Source: Halalkaliarchaeum desulfuricum (GTDB lineage Archaea > Halobacteriota > Halobacteria > Halobacteriales > Haloferacaceae). Taken from it: a stretch of 64,000 nt of DNA. A program made the position numbers and the translations under genes. Positions 42,717-52,416 of this stretch are shown here, one piece after another (the first letter of the stretch is position 1; every line of letters starts with the position of its first letter). Where the stretch lies: positions 3,038,001-3,102,000 of the forward strand of contig NZ_CP025066.1 in assembly GCF_002952775.1 (NCBI RefSeq). Reading direction: 5' to 3'. A model generated the notes under the pieces. The model ran no database searches and was not told where the DNA came from. It worked only from the letters and a program-made list of their open reading frames with translations.

Positions 42717-43397
42717 TCACGGCGCGACGCCCACCGTCAGGAGCGTTCCCCAGGTCCGGTAGCGGTCGACCATCGCCTCGCGTGTCTCCCAGTCGTCTGT
42801 CGGGAACTCCTCGGCCGGCGGGATATCGACGTCCCGATCCGAAATCGTGTCCTGCTGGGCGACGTACAGCCCCGCCTCGCGGAACGCCTGCCGGTACTCC
42901 TCGCGGTTCCATCGGGTCATTTCGATGTCGAGGTTCTCCTCCCACTCGTGGGTCGTCTCGCTTTCCTCGTAGTAGTTTACCGCACAGTAGAACGTCCCGC
43001 CGGGGCGGAGCACCCGTTCGATCTCCCGGAGCGTCTCGTCGGGGTTCGCCGCATAATAAAAAGCCTCCATCGAGAAGACGTGATCGAGGCTGTCGTCGGG
43101 AAACGGGAGATCGCCGAAGTCGCCGACGAGGTAGCCGACCGACGAGTCGTCGGTGTACGATCGGGCGTTGCGTGCCATCTCGGGGGAGCCGTCCAGGCCG
43201 TACGCCCGCCCGACGCCGGCGGTCTCCCGCAGCGCCCGCAGCGAGTAGCCGCTGCCACATCCCAGGTCCAGTACCGTCTCGCCGGTCTCGACGGGCATCC
43301 GTGCGAGGGCGTGTTTGGCCGTGTGCCAGTGGCGCTGTTCCATCCCGCGGTCCTTGCCGGCCTCCGCCCAGGCGTCGAACTCCTCGTGAACGCTCAT
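42717..43397 (-). CDS. SAM-dependent methyltransferase (class I)
   Basis: A 226-residue class I methyltransferase. The SAM-binding motif I is ETVLDLGCGSGYSLRAL, followed by YGLDGSPEM (the acidic ribose contact) and DFGDLPFPDDSLDHVFSMEAFYY as motif post-I. It resembles UbiE/Coq5-like and small-molecule methyltransferases; the acceptor is unknown. The ATG at 43397 (MSVHEEFDAWAEAG) is preferred because the upstream extension is arginine-rich shadow sequence. It is divergent from the gene at 43529. Confidence 0.85.
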   Translation of the reverse strand: MSVHEEFDAWAEAGKDRGMEQRHWHTAKHALARMPVETGETVLDLGCGSGYSLRALRETAGVGRAYGLDGSPEMARNARSYTDDSSVGYLVGDFGDLPFPDDSLDHVFSMEAFYYAANPDETLREIERVLRPGGTFYCAVNYYEESETTHEWEENLDIEMTRWNREEYRQAFREAGLYVAQQDTISDRDVDIPPAEEFPTDDWETREAMVDRYRTWGTLLTVGVAP

Positions 43398-43528
43398 GGG
43401 TGTCGGACGGACGGGCGAACCAAAACGGGTTCGGACTACGGTGCCCCAACCTCGTCGGGATCGGACCATTCCATCCCGTTTCTGCGCGGATCTCCACGCT
43501 TAAGTTACTGGGGAGCGAGCCACGTGGT

Positions 43529-44110
43529 ATGGATTACGCCCTCGAACTCGAGGACGGCCCGGAAACGATCCCGGGGGGAACCGGACTGCTGTTGTTGCAT
43601 CCGAGCATCGGCGAGACCGACCGCGTCGACACCGGCTTTCTGAAGGTCGACACCGACCGATTCCTGGTGGTCTCGACCCGAACCACCGCCCGCGAAGTCG
43701 AGCAGAAACTCGAACACTACGAGGTCGACGAAACCAAAGCGGAGATCCTCGACACACTCTCCGTGGAGCGGGGCTACTCCCGGCGCAAGAGCGACGACGT
43801 CCACTACGTAGGCTCGCCGGACGACCTCGCGGGGATCGTCGCCAAGGTCGAGACGTTCCTCGAGTCGACGGCGGGGAAACGGCGGGTTTCGGTCGACTCG
43901 CTCACCGAGATGGCCTACTACGCCGACGTCGACGGCGTCCTCGAGGCGACCGCAGAGATCCTCGAACTCCTCGAGGAACACGACGCAGTCGGCCTGTTCC
44001 ACCTCTCGAAGGAGGTCCACGACGAGGAGACGCTCGATCGGTTCCGGGAACTGTTCGACGGCGTCGTCGACCTCGCGCCCGACGGGAGCGTCGACGTCGA
44101 GATCCAGTGA
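43529..44110 (+). CDS. haloarchaeal RecA-like protein without a P-loop
   Basis: A 193-residue acidic protein with an alpha/beta RecA-like pattern (GTGLLLLHPSIGETDRVDTGFLKV, RFLVVSTRTTAREVEQKLEHYEV, VGLFHLSKEVHDEETLDRF) reminiscent of the KaiC-related haloarchaeal ATPase superfamily, but the Walker A Lys is absent. I cannot assign a catalytic function. The ATG at 43529 follows a promoter region shared with the divergent methyltransferase. Confidence 0.75.
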   Translation: MDYALELEDGPETIPGGTGLLLLHPSIGETDRVDTGFLKVDTDRFLVVSTRTTAREVEQKLEHYEVDETKAEILDTLSVERGYSRRKSDDVHYVGSPDDLAGIVAKVETFLESTAGKRRVSVDSLTEMAYYADVDGVLEATAEILELLEEHDAVGLFHLSKEVHDEETLDRFRELFDGVVDLAPDGSVDVEIQ

Positions 44111-44134
44111 GATCGGAGCCGAACGGATTCCCTT

Positions 44135-44803
44135 TCATCTGAATCGAACGCCCAGATCGTGGAGACCGTCGTTGTGCTGAGCGACGGTTAGCAGAAGCGG
44201 CGTGAGCGACTCCACCTCCGCCGCGTTCGCGAGCCCGCCGGCGTCCAGCGCGCGCAGCCCGTCGATGTCCTCCGCGAGCAGGCCGACGATCTCCTTTGCA
44301 CCCTCGTCGTCGCCGACGAGCAGCGTGTCGATCCCCAGTTCCGCGTCGATATCGGCGAGCCGGCCGGCCGAGAGGTTGTGAAACGCCCCGACGACCGGCA
44401 CCTCCGCGGGGGCGGCGCCCGCGACCAGTTCGGTGACGCTGCCGGCGCTGGGCGGATGGGCGTGCACGCCCGTCTCGTCGCGTTTCATCCCCGCCGCCGG
44501 CGAGATCACCACGTCGGCGTCGACGAGCTCCGACGCCACCGCCTCGACGGTGTCGGTGACGTGATACGGCGGCACCGCGAGCACGACCGCGTCGGCGCCG
44601 GCCGCCGCGTCGGCGTTGGCCCGTCCCTCGATCGTGACGTCGATCCCGCGGCTGTCCAGTTCCGTTTCATAGGCGTCAGCCTTCGTCCCCGCCCGGCTGG
44701 CCTCCCGCGAACCGATCACCAGTTCGTGGTCCGCGTGATACCCCCACCGGAGCGCCAGTCCCTCGCCGATGTCCCCCGTGCCACCGAGTATTGCGATTCG
44801 CAT
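44135..44803 (-). CDS. npdG: F420-dependent NADP oxidoreductase
   Basis: A 222-residue NADPH:F420 reductase. The N-terminal MRIAILGGTGDIGEGLALRWG is the NADP-binding motif of this small family; IGSREASRA carries the Ser/Arg contact with the NADP phosphate. The rest (VVLAVPPYHVTDTVEAV, VISPAAGMKRDETGVHAHPPSAGSVTELVAG, VGAFHNLSAGRLADID) is family-typical. It exchanges hydride between reduced F420 and NADP+ in the cytosol. The ATG at 44803 is family-standard. It is divergent from hel308. Confidence 0.9.
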   Translation of the reverse strand: MRIAILGGTGDIGEGLALRWGYHADHELVIGSREASRAGTKADAYETELDSRGIDVTIEGRANADAAAGADAVVLAVPPYHVTDTVEAVASELVDADVVISPAAGMKRDETGVHAHPPSAGSVTELVAGAAPAEVPVVGAFHNLSAGRLADIDAELGIDTLLVGDDEGAKEIVGLLAEDIDGLRALDAGGLANAAEVESLTPLLLTVAQHNDGLHDLGVRFR

Positions 44804-44932
44804 AGCTTCATCCCCGACCGGCAGGGGTGAAAGCGTTTCGTGACCGCGAGACGAACGTCTCGTGATCGGTTCCGACCGCGGCTTCGGGTTGAGTAAAAAC
44901 CCAACCCAGGAGAAGCACGAGAATTCCGACGG

Positions 44933-44963
44933 TTTAAACGGCATCGGGAACCAGTTTTCGGTA
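44933..44963 (+). promoter_or_regulatory. TATA promoter of hel308
   Basis: tttaaa at 44933-44938 is centred 28 bases before the ATG at 44964, indicating a leaderless mRNA for the hel308-cgi121 unit and supporting the short start. Confidence 0.65.
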
Positions 44964-47330
44964 ATGCAGTCGACCGCCCTCGAGGGGTTGCCCGACGGCG
45001 TGGCCGAGGCGCTCGCCGAGGAGGGGATCGAGGACCTGTACCCCCCACAGGCCGAGGCCGTCGAGAAGGGGCTGCTCGACGGCGAAAGCCTCGTCGCCTC
45101 GGTCCCGACCGCCTCGGGAAAGACGCTGATCGCGGAGTTCGCGATGCTGTCGGCGATCGAACGCGGCGGCACCGCCCTCTACATCGTCCCGCTTCGGGCG
45201 CTCGCAAACGAGAAGAAAACGGAGTTCGAACGCTGGGAGGAGTTCGGCGTCTCGGTTGGCGTTTCCACCGGGAACTACGAGTCGGACGGCGAGTGGCTCG
45301 CCTCGAGGGACATCGTCGTCGCCACCAGCGAGAAGGTCGACTCGCTGGTTCGCAACGACGCCCGCTGGCTCTCGGATCTCTCGTGTGTGGTCGCCGACGA
45401 GATCCACCTGGTCGACGACCGTCACCGGGGGCCAACCCTGGAGGTGACCCTGGCGAAGCTTCGCCGGATCAACCCCGGCCTGCAGACCGTCGCGCTGTCG
45501 GCCACCGTGGGCAACGCCGACGTCGTGGCCGAGTGGCTCGACGCGGAACTGGTCAAATCGGACTGGCGGCCGATCGATCTCCGGATGGGCGTCCACTACG
45601 GCAACGCGATCAACTTCGACGACGGGAGCCAGCGCGAGGTGCCAGTCGCCGACGGGCAGCGCCAGACCGAGGCGCTCGTGGCCGATACGCTCGATGAAGA
45701 AATCGACGGCCAGGGCGGCTCGTCGCTGGTGTTCGTTAACTCCAGGCGCAACGCCGAGTCGGCGGCCCGCCGGCTCGCAGGCGTCACGGAACCGCGGCTT
45801 TCGGTCGACGAGCGGAACCGGCTGGCCGAGCTTGCCGAAGAGATCCGCGAGGGGTCAGACACCGACACCGCGGAATCGCTGGCCGACTGCGTCGCCCGCG
45901 GGGCGGCGTTTCACCACGCGGGGCTCACCGGCGACCACCGGCAGGCCGTCGAGTCGGCGTTCCGTGAGCGCCTGATAAAGGTGATCTGCGCCACGCCAAC
46001 GCTCGCTGCGGGCGTCAACACTCCCGCCAGACGGGTGATCGTCCGGGACTGGCGGCGGTACGACGGCGAGTTCGGCGGGATGCAGCCGCTCGATGTACTC
46101 GAGATCCACCAGATGTGTGGCCGGGCAGGTCGGCCCGGACTGGATCCGTACGGCGAGGCGGTGCTGCTCGCCAAAGACGCCGAGACGATGGACGAACTGT
46201 TCGAGCGGTACATCTGGGCCGACCCCGAACCCGTCCGGTCGAAGCTCGCGGCCGAACCCGCGCTTCGCACCCACGTCCTCGCGACGGTCGCCTCGGGCTT
46301 TGCCGCCTCCCGGACCGAACTGCTGTCGTTTCTCGACCGGACGTTGTACGCGACCCAGACGGCCGATCCAGGTCGGCTCGAGGGCGTCACCGACACCGTG
46401 ATCGACTACCTCGAGGCGAACGGGTTCCTCGATCGGGGCGCGGTCGACGACGATCCCGACACGGCCGCCGTCGACGGCGAGGGAGACACCGACACGCTCA
46501 CGGCCACGAGTCTCGGCCACACCGTCTCCCGGCTCTATCTGGATCCGATGTCGGCCGCCGAGATCGTCGACGGGCTTCGCGACTGGGAGGAGACAACCGA
46601 CGACCCACCGACGCCACTCGGGCTGTATCACCTGGTGAGCCGGACCCCGGACATGTACGAACTGTACCTGAAATCCGGTGATCGCGAGCAGTTCACGGAA
46701 CTCGCTTACGAGCGTGAGGCGGAGTTCCTCGGGGCGATGCCCTCCGAGTTCGAGGACGTCAGATTTGAAGACTGGCTCGCGGCGCTGAAAACCGCAAAAC
46801 TGCTCGAAGACTGGGCCAGCGAGATCGACGAGGACCGGATCACCGAGCGGTACGGCGTCGGACCGGGCGACATCCGGGGGAAAGTCGAGACTGCCGAGTG
46901 GCTGCTGCGGGCGGCAGAGCGGCTGGCCGGCGAAGTGGGGGTCGACGCCGTCCCGGTTCGGGAGGCCAGAAAGCGGGTCGAGTACGGCGTCCGGGAGGAA
47001 CTGCTCGATCTGGCTGGCGTCCGTGGCGTCGGGCGCAAGCGCGCCCGCCGGCTGTACGAGGCTGGAATCGAGACCCGGGCGGAGCTCCGCGAGGCCGACA
47101 AAAGCGTCGTGCTGGCAGCCCTGCGGGGCCGGCCCAGAACAGCCGAACGGATCCTCGAGAACGTCGGCCGCGAGGATCCCTCCATGGACGGCGTCCGCGA
47201 GGACGACGAGGCGGCGGCCGCAGTCGCCGCCGATGGCGACGGGGGCCGCGGTGGCAGTCCCGGCGCCGGGGACGGGGGATCGGGCGGCGACACCGACGAG
47301 AGTCAGTCGAACCTGGGTGATTTCGGATGA
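44964..47330 (+). CDS. hel308: Hel308/Ski2-type DNA helicase
   Basis: A 788-residue superfamily 2 helicase. Motifs in order: Q motif LYPPQAEAV, Walker [18 protein letters not shown] in [13 protein letters not shown] in VALSATVGN, and [13 protein letters not shown] as motif VI. The C-terminal domain ([45 protein letters not shown] helix-hairpin-helix) is Hel308-specific. It unwinds stalled replication forks 3' to 5' in repair. The ATG at 44964 follows the TATA box. The gene is directly followed, 22 bases later, by cgi121, a pairing seen in other haloarchaea. Confidence 0.95.
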   Translation: MQSTALEGLPDGVAEALAEEGIEDLYPPQAEAVEKGLLDGESLVASVPTASGKTLIAEFAMLSAIERGGTALYIVPLRALANEKKTEFERWEEFGVSVGVSTGNYESDGEWLASRDIVVATSEKVDSLVRNDARWLSDLSCVVADEIHLVDDRHRGPTLEVTLAKLRRINPGLQTVALSATVGNADVVAEWLDAELVKSDWRPIDLRMGVHYGNAINFDDGSQREVPVADGQRQTEALVADTLDEEIDGQGGSSLVFVNSRRNAESAARRLAGVTEPRLSVDERNRLAELAEEIREGSDTDTAESLADCVARGAAFHHAGLTGDHRQAVESAFRERLIKVICATPTLAAGVNTPARRVIVRDWRRYDGEFGGMQPLDVLEIHQMCGRAGRPGLDPYGEAVLLAKDAETMDELFERYIWADPEPVRSKLAAEPALRTHVLATVASGFAASRTELLSFLDRTLYATQTADPGRLEGVTDTVIDYLEANGFLDRGAVDDDPDTAAVDGEGDTDTLTATSLGHTVSRLYLDPMSAAEIVDGLRDWEETTDDPPTPLGLYHLVSRTPDMYELYLKSGDREQFTELAYEREAEFLGAMPSEFEDVRFEDWLAALKTAKLLEDWASEIDEDRITERYGVGPGDIRGKVETAEWLLRAAERLAGEVGVDAVPVREARKRVEYGVREELLDLAGVRGVGRKRARRLYEAGIETRAELREADKSVVLAALRGRPRTAERILENVGREDPSMDGVREDDEAAAAVAADGDGGRGGSPGAGDGGSGGDTDESQSNLGDFG

Positions 47331-47352
47331 CGCCGGGTTCGGAGGTGACCCC

Positions 47353-47847
47353 ATGAGAGTCGTCGAGGGAGTCGCTCGCGTCGACGATCTCGAGGAGTTC
47401 CTCGCGGAGGTCGGCCGGATCGGGGAGGAGACCGGCGCCGTCGTCCAGGTGTTCGATGCCCGATACGTCGTCTCGCGGGCGCATCTCGAACGCGCGGTCG
47501 AACTCGCCGAGCGCGCGCGCGATCGCGGGGAGGAGATCGCCCGCGATCCCGCCGTCGAGATCCTCCTGTATGCGGCCGGGCGCCGCCAGATCGATCGAGC
47601 CTTACAGATGGGGATCGAGGAGGGAGAAACGCCCGCAGTCGCCGTCGTCGTCGGGGACGACGGCGACGAGTCGGCGGCCACGGCAGCGCTTTCGTCGCTG
47701 CTTGCCGACGCCGACACGCTCGGAGCGTACGACGAGGCGCGCGTCCGGGAGTTCTTCGACGTCTCCGCTGCCGAACTCCGCGCCGTCGACGGCGGACTCG
47801 CCGACGTCGTCCTCGAACGTGTGGCGCTGCTCGACGTCGAAAAGTGA
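47353..47847 (+). CDS. cgi121: KEOPS complex subunit Cgi121
   Basis: A 164-residue Cgi121-type protein. It has the family features VQVFDARYVVSRAHLERAVELAERARD, EILLYAAGRRQIDRALQMGI and a long C-terminal helix set (YDEARVREFFDVS). Cgi121 helps the KEOPS complex bind tRNA for t6A modification at position 37. It has a full Shine-Dalgarno (ggaggtga at 47341-47348) four bases before the ATG at 47353, as expected for the second gene of a unit with hel308. Confidence 0.92.
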   Translation: MRVVEGVARVDDLEEFLAEVGRIGEETGAVVQVFDARYVVSRAHLERAVELAERARDRGEEIARDPAVEILLYAAGRRQIDRALQMGIEEGETPAVAVVVGDDGDESAATAALSSLLADADTLGAYDEARVREFFDVSAAELRAVDGGLADVVLERVALLDVEK

Positions 47848-47877
47848 CGCGTTCCGTCCGTGTTGGGGTTTCCCGTC

Positions 47878-48492
47878 CTAAATCTCCAGTTCCGGCGTCG
47901 GGAACGCCCCCTCGTCGACGTGGGAGTCGTACTCCTCGATCGCCCGCAACACGATGTCCAGGGTTCCCCCAGGACTCCAGCGGGCCGTGTTTATCACCAG
48001 GTCGTAGATCGACCGATCCGAGAGGTCGATCCCGTAGTACGACTCGTACCGCTGGCTTTCGATGACCTCCCTGACCTGCATCTCCGCCCCGCGTTCCTCC
48101 CGGTCCCGGGTGCGCTCGAGGCGAACCTCCTCTGGGGCGTCAAGCCAGATCCGCAGGTCCGCGCGGTTGCCAGCGAGCCAGCCGGCGAGACGCGACTCGA
48201 GCACGAACGCCTTGTTGGTCGATCCCCACTTCTCGGCGATGGTCCGGAGGCGACGGTCGATCGCCCGATCGAGTTCGTCCGACTCGCTCGCCCTGGCGGT
48301 CAGCTGCGAGAGGCTCATGTCCCGCTCTTTTGCGATGTCCCGGAACACCTCGCCACCGGAGACCCACCCGCAATCCAGCGCCGTCGACAACCCCTCACAC
48401 AGGGTGGTCGCCCCACACCCCGGCGGCCCCGAAACGGTGATGAAGAGGTTGGCGTCGAGCTCCCGCTCCGCGGACCGATCGGTCGGTGACAT
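47878..48492 (-). CDS. cmk: cytidylate kinase
   Basis: A 204-residue P-loop kinase. The N-terminal SPTDRSAERELDANLFITVSGPPGCGATT has a glycine-rich loop of the archaeal AAA-like CMP kinase type; ERDMSLSQLTARASESDELDRAIDRRL and RIWLDAPEEVRLERTRDREERG are typical. It phosphorylates CMP/dCMP to the diphosphates in pyrimidine salvage. The ATG at 48492 is preferred over one 28 codons upstream, because the longer form adds an unconserved tail. It converges with cgi121. Confidence 0.88.
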   Translation of the reverse strand: MSPTDRSAERELDANLFITVSGPPGCGATTLCEGLSTALDCGWVSGGEVFRDIAKERDMSLSQLTARASESDELDRAIDRRLRTIAEKWGSTNKAFVLESRLAGWLAGNRADLRIWLDAPEEVRLERTRDREERGAEMQVREVIESQRYESYYGIDLSDRSIYDLVINTARWSPGGTLDIVLRAIEEYDSHVDEGAFPTPELEI

Positions 48493-48616
48493 GACTCGGC
48501 TATCGCCCCCCGAGGTGTTAAACGCCCCCGCAGCAGTACTCCGTCTCTTCGACCGTTCGTTCGCAACCGAGGACAATTACTTTTGGTTTCGTTAACTGTT
48601 ATTTGGAACTAATAAA

Positions 48617-48647
48617 CTTTACATTGGGGGGCGTGCTATCTACAGTC
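48617..48647 (+). promoter_or_regulatory. TATA promoter of the TFB gene
   Basis: ctttaca at 48617-48623, in an AT-rich stretch, is centred 28 bases before the ATG at 48648. The start 15 codons upstream would lie at or before the box, so it is rejected. Confidence 0.6.
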
Positions 48648-49637
48648 ATGACGAATACACCCACGGCCAGAACGGCAGACACGGAGTCGACGAAAGAGCG
48701 ACAGCGAGAGAACGGATCCCGGGAGCAGGAGAACTGCCCCGAGTGTGCCGGACCGCTCGTCGTCCGCGAGGACGACGGCGAAACGGTCTGTGATGATTGC
48801 GGGCTGGTCACCCGGGAGGGGGCGTTGGATTCGGGTCCCGAGTGGCGGGCGTACGACGCCGCAGAGCGGGACGAAAAGTCCCGTGTCGGCGCACCGTCGA
48901 CGGAGTTGCTCCACGATCGAGGGCTATCGACGACGATCGGCTGGGACGACCGGGACGCAAACGGACGGACGCTCGGTTCCAGAAAGCGGCGGAAGCTCGC
49001 GCGGCTTCGGTTGTGGGACGAACGGTTCCGGACAAAGGACGCCCACGACCGGAACCTCAAACACGCGCTCGGCGAGATCGACCGGATGGCCTCCGCGCTC
49101 GGACTGCCCGATCCGGTGCGGGAGACCGCGTGCGTGACCTATCGCCGGGCACTGAACGACGACCTGCTGCCGGGACGGTCGATCGAGGGGATGGCCACCG
49201 CGGCGCTGTACGCCGCCGCGCGGCTGGACGGCGTCGCCCGGTCGATCGACGAGGTGACGGCGGTCAGCCGGGTCGGCGGAATGGAGGTGAAACGGACCTA
49301 CCGGTACCTCTCCCGCGAACTCGAACTCGAGGTCCCCCCGACTCATCCCGCGGAGTATCTCGGCCGGTTCGCCTCCGATCTCGACTGCACCGACGAGACG
49401 GAACGGCGAGCGCGGGAACTCGTCGACGCCGCGACCGACAGAGGCGTCCACAGCGGCAAACATCCCGTCGGGATCGCCGCAAGCGCCCTCTATGCCGCCG
49501 CCACCCTGACCGACGAGGAGGTGACCCAGTACGAGGTTTCCGACGTCGCGAACGTGAGTGAGGTGACGATCCGGAACCGGTACCGCGAGGTGCTGGAGGC
49601 GGCCGCGACCGAAGGCGTCGCGGACGACGATAGCTGA
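48648..49637 (+). CDS. tfb: transcription initiation factor TFB
   Basis: A 329-residue TFIIB-type protein. The zinc ribbon CPECAGPLVVREDDGETVCDDCGLV is followed by a B-finger/linker region (LDSGPEWRAYDAAERDEKSRVGAPST) and two cyclin-like repeats (RMASALGLPDPVRETACVTYRRAL...GRSIEGMATAALYAAARLDGVARSIDEV and RARELVDAATDRGVHSGKHPVGIAASALYAAATLTDEEVTQYEVSDVANVSEVTIRNRYREV). It binds TBP and the BRE to recruit RNA polymerase. Haloarchaea carry several TFB copies; which one this is cannot be told here. Confidence 0.93.
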   Translation: MTNTPTARTADTESTKERQRENGSREQENCPECAGPLVVREDDGETVCDDCGLVTREGALDSGPEWRAYDAAERDEKSRVGAPSTELLHDRGLSTTIGWDDRDANGRTLGSRKRRKLARLRLWDERFRTKDAHDRNLKHALGEIDRMASALGLPDPVRETACVTYRRALNDDLLPGRSIEGMATAALYAAARLDGVARSIDEVTAVSRVGGMEVKRTYRYLSRELELEVPPTHPAEYLGRFASDLDCTDETERRARELVDAATDRGVHSGKHPVGIAASALYAAATLTDEEVTQYEVSDVANVSEVTIRNRYREVLEAAATEGVADDDS

Positions 49638-49717
49638 ACGAACGACGGGAACGAAGAGATGGATACCTGAACGCGACGGCACGCCACCCGGACTGCGGCA
49701 CACCACCCGGGTCTGTC

Positions 49718-50719
49718 TCACGACGGCGCCCGATAGAGCAGGTCGTACTGGTGGGCGACGTAGGAAAGCTCCCCTGCCGCGAGCTGTCGCCGACGCGTCT
49801 CCAGCCAGTCGTCGAAACCATCCCGGTCCAACCCCGGAACCGCCGCGGAGGACGGATCGACCGCATCGTCCACGAACGAGAGGATCCGATCGAGGAACCA
49901 CCGCTCGTCTTCGGGGTACTCCCCGACAGATTCACCCTGCGGACGAACGATCCAGTCGGAGGCGTTTGCCACGAGGAGCGTGCCGTCCCGGCCACCCAGA
50001 AGCGAGAGGGTAGCCCGTCCCGCACGGCTGTTTCGCCCCTCGACCGCGTCGATTGCGGCGTGGTATGCCCGCTCGACGGCGTCGTCGAGAGGGTGTTCGG
50101 GGGCGAACAGCGTCCCGCCGTCGAACGTGATCGGCAGGTACGCGAGGCCGCCGGGTGCGAGTGCCGACTCGATCGACTCGATCGCCGGTTGAAGCGGTAC
50201 CACGTCGAGGAACGCCCCTGCGATGACGAGGTCCGCCCCCCGTTCGCCCGTCCTTCGCACGTCCGCCCCCCGTTCGCCCGTCCTTCGCCCGTCCGCCCCC
50301 CGTTCGCCCGTCCTTCGCCCGTCTATCTGTTTTTCGTTCGCTCGTTCGGGGAGCAGTTCGAGCGCGTCGCCGGTTTCGAAGGCGAACGTTGCATCGACGG
50401 TTCGCCCGTTCCGGGAGGCAGTGATCCGTCCACCACGGCGCGTGTCGACCGCGTCGTACCCCCGGTAGCGGAGTTCCTTCGGCCGAACGTCGCTGGCGAA
50501 CGCGACCACGTGGGGGTCGTGGTCGACGCCGAGATAGTCGAATTCCCGCAGCCCCCACGATAGCAGTCGAGGGACGGTCACTCCGGTCCCGCAGCCGGCT
50601 TCGAGCACCCGCGGCGCCGGCGGGAGCCCCGCCAGCATCGCCTCCCGCACACGCCTCGAGAGCGCCCGCCGGTCGACGGAACGCTTCGCCTCGAGGTATC
50701 TGGGGTCGGCGTGATCCAT
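49718..50719 (-). CDS. class I methyltransferase with an in-frame tandem repeat
   Basis: A 333-residue methyltransferase-like protein. Motif I is PRVLEAGCGTGVTVPRLLSWGL, followed by YLGVDHDPHVV and FETGDALELLPER. Between the domain halves lies an extended loop of three 10-residue units with the core RRTGERGAD, from three 30-base DNA repeats. A conserved helical C-terminus (DWLETRRRQLAAGELSYVAHQYDLLYRAPS) completes it. The substrate is unknown. It is next to and divergent from a glycosyltransferase gene. Confidence 0.8.
   Translation of the reverse strand: MDHADPRYLEAKRSVDRRALSRRVREAMLAGLPPAPRVLEAGCGTGVTVPRLLSWGLREFDYLGVDHDPHVVAFASDVRPKELRYRGYDAVDTRRGGRITASRNGRTVDATFAFETGDALELLPERANEKQIDGRRTGERGADGRRTGERGADVRRTGERGADLVIAGAFLDVVPLQPAIESIESALAPGGLAYLPITFDGGTLFAPEHPLDDAVERAYHAAIDAVEGRNSRAGRATLSLLGGRDGTLLVANASDWIVRPQGESVGEYPEDERWFLDRILSFVDDAVDPSSAAVPGLDRDGFDDWLETRRRQLAAGELSYVAHQYDLLYRAPS
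50231..50320. repeat. three 30-base tandem repeats inside the methyltransferase
   Basis: Units at 50231-50260, 50261-50290 and 50291-50320. Each starts gtccgccccccgttcgcccg; the last two are identical and the first differs at one base. The length of 30 keeps the frame, adding 10 residues per unit. Copy number may vary between strains. Confidence 0.9.
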
Positions 50720-50835
50720 CGTCCCCCTACTGTGCGGCGCCCGGCATCAACGTTCGGGTGGTGGACGTCGGAGGGATCGGATCCGGAACGGCCAGCGTCC
50801 GTGAGGTTGATTGTGCTTCCCTCCGGGATGGGAAC

Positions 50836-51972
50836 ATGGCCAGGGTGGCGGTCGTCCACAACACGCTGGATTTCCGTGGCGGCGCCGACGCCGTCGCGCT
50901 GTCGGTCTGTGACGCGCTCGACGCCGACCACCGGGGGAGCCACGACGTCGATCTGTTCACGATCGCCGAAACCGACCCCGGAGAGTTGGCACCGCGGTTC
51001 GGGCTCGACGTCGACGTTCCGGTCCGTGAGCCACCGTGGGCCGACCGGCTCGCCCACGCCTTCGGAACTGCCACACCGTGGATCGGTCCCCAGATGGCCG
51101 CCAGGAGCGCGCTCGTCTCGCAGTTCTTCCGCCGGCACGCCGACGACTACGACCTCGCGGTCAGCACGACCAACGAGCTCTCGCTTCCGATCCCCTCCGT
51201 TCAGTACGTCCATTTCCCGCAGTTTCACCTCGACCGCCTCCCCGACCGGTTCGACGCCACCCCCGGTCGGCTCGACTGGCTCTGGAGCCGACTGGGGGCG
51301 CCGACGCCCGGGGAGATCCCCGAGGACGTGACGCTCGTGGCCAACTCCGCGTGGACCGCCGACGCCGTCGAGGCGGTCTACGGCCGGTCGGCCACCATCG
51401 TCTATCCGCCGGTCCGCCAGGTGCCTGATCCCATTCCGTGGGACGAGCGCGAACTCGGGGCCGTGGTCGTCGGACGGATCGCGCCCGATCGACGCACGCT
51501 CGAGGCGGTCGACGTCGTCGACCGCGTTCGCGATCGGGGACACGACCTCCATCTCCACGTGGTGGGCACGGCACCGCGTGCGTACCGGCAGTACGTCGAT
51601 CGGGTTCGCCGGGCGGCACGGAACCGGTCGTACGTGCACGTCGAGACGGACGTTCCGCGGGATCGCCTCGAAACGCTGCTGCGGGCCCATCGCTACGGCC
51701 TGAACGTCCGTCCCGACGAATCATTCGGAATCGGCGTCGCAGAGTTCCTCGCGGCGGGGATGATCGCGTTCGCGCCCGACGCCGGCGGCCAGCGGGAAGT
51801 GCTCGATGGCCAGTCCGACCGGCTCTTCGAGTCGCGCGGGGAGGCCGTCGAACTCCTCTCGACGGCGATCGAATCGGGTGACCGACCGGAGATTCCACGG
51901 GACCGTTTCGGGCCGGAGCGGTTCCGAACCGAAACTCGAACCCTCGTCGCAGACTCGCTGAATCGTCTGTGA
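50836..51972 (+). CDS. GT4-family glycosyltransferase
   Basis: A 378-residue GT-B enzyme of the GT4 type. The N-terminal MARVAVVHNTLDFRGGADAVAL and YVHFPQFHLDRLPDRF are acceptor-side elements; the C-terminal GAVVVGRIAPDRRTLEAVDVVDRV and the donor-binding E-x7-E region in RPDESFGIGVAEFLAAGMIAFAPDAGG are conserved. It should add a sugar from a nucleotide donor to a lipid or surface glycan. The ATG at 50836 is the family-like start. Two genes downstream on the same strand, 63 bases and then overlapping, probably form an operon. Confidence 0.88.
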   Translation: MARVAVVHNTLDFRGGADAVALSVCDALDADHRGSHDVDLFTIAETDPGELAPRFGLDVDVPVREPPWADRLAHAFGTATPWIGPQMAARSALVSQFFRRHADDYDLAVSTTNELSLPIPSVQYVHFPQFHLDRLPDRFDATPGRLDWLWSRLGAPTPGEIPEDVTLVANSAWTADAVEAVYGRSATIVYPPVRQVPDPIPWDERELGAVVVGRIAPDRRTLEAVDVVDRVRDRGHDLHLHVVGTAPRAYRQYVDRVRRAARNRSYVHVETDVPRDRLETLLRAHRYGLNVRPDESFGIGVAEFLAAGMIAFAPDAGGQREVLDGQSDRLFESRGEAVELLSTAIESGDRPEIPRDRFGPERFRTETRTLVADSLNRL

Positions 51973-52035
51973 GTTCCCGTCAGTGGTGCTTTTGGCCACG
52001 GTTGTTTTTATGATCATGGAATGCTATCATGCCCC

Positions 52036-52416
52036 ATGGCCCAATTCGAACTCGATCTCGATTCGCTGACCGGGCTCCACTGGTTCGGCGTCGTCTGTGC
52101 GGCGGTCACGGGCGTCATCCACCTCTGGTTGGGAATCGAGTTCATCGACAGCCCGATGGGATGGAGCTTCCTGGCTGCTGGCCTGGGCTTTTTCGGCGCG
52201 ATCGTCCTGCTGGTCCTGGGCGTCCGTCGGCGGCTGCTGTACCTGGTCGGTATCCCGTACACCGGAATCCAGATCCCGCTCTGGTGGGTCGCAAACGACA
52301 TCGAGGTGGCGGACCTGTTCGAACCCGGGATCGGGGTGTTCGACAAACTGGTGCAGGTGCTTTTGATCGTCACGCTCGTCGTTCTGTACCGCCGGGAGCG
52401 AGACATTCGACAGTGA
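52036..52416 (+). CDS. small polytopic membrane protein (DUF7475-like)
   Basis: A 126-residue protein with four predicted transmembrane helices (LHWFGVVCAAVTGVIHLWLGI, WSFLAAGLGFFGAIVLLVLGV, LLYLVGIPYTGIQIPLWWVAN, LVQVLLIVTLVVLY), then a basic tail. It resembles a haloarchaeal conserved family that I recall as DUF7475. The ATG at 52036 gives MAQFELDLDSLTGL; an ATG five codons earlier is possible. Its stop overlaps the next gene's GTG by four bases. Confidence 0.75.
   Translation: MAQFELDLDSLTGLHWFGVVCAAVTGVIHLWLGIEFIDSPMGWSFLAAGLGFFGAIVLLVLGVRRRLLYLVGIPYTGIQIPLWWVANDIEVADLFEPGIGVFDKLVQVLLIVTLVVLYRRERDIRQ

Noticed and set aside
45855-47717. Minus-strand open frame of 620 codons opposite hel308
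   Set aside because: The frame covers helicase motifs in reverse, with low-complexity Ser/Arg/Ala sequence and no domain; it is a shadow of hel308 and cgi121.
50231-50320. CRISPR-like array
   Set aside because: The three 30-base units abut without spacers and lie in frame inside a methyltransferase gene, so it is a coding tandem repeat.
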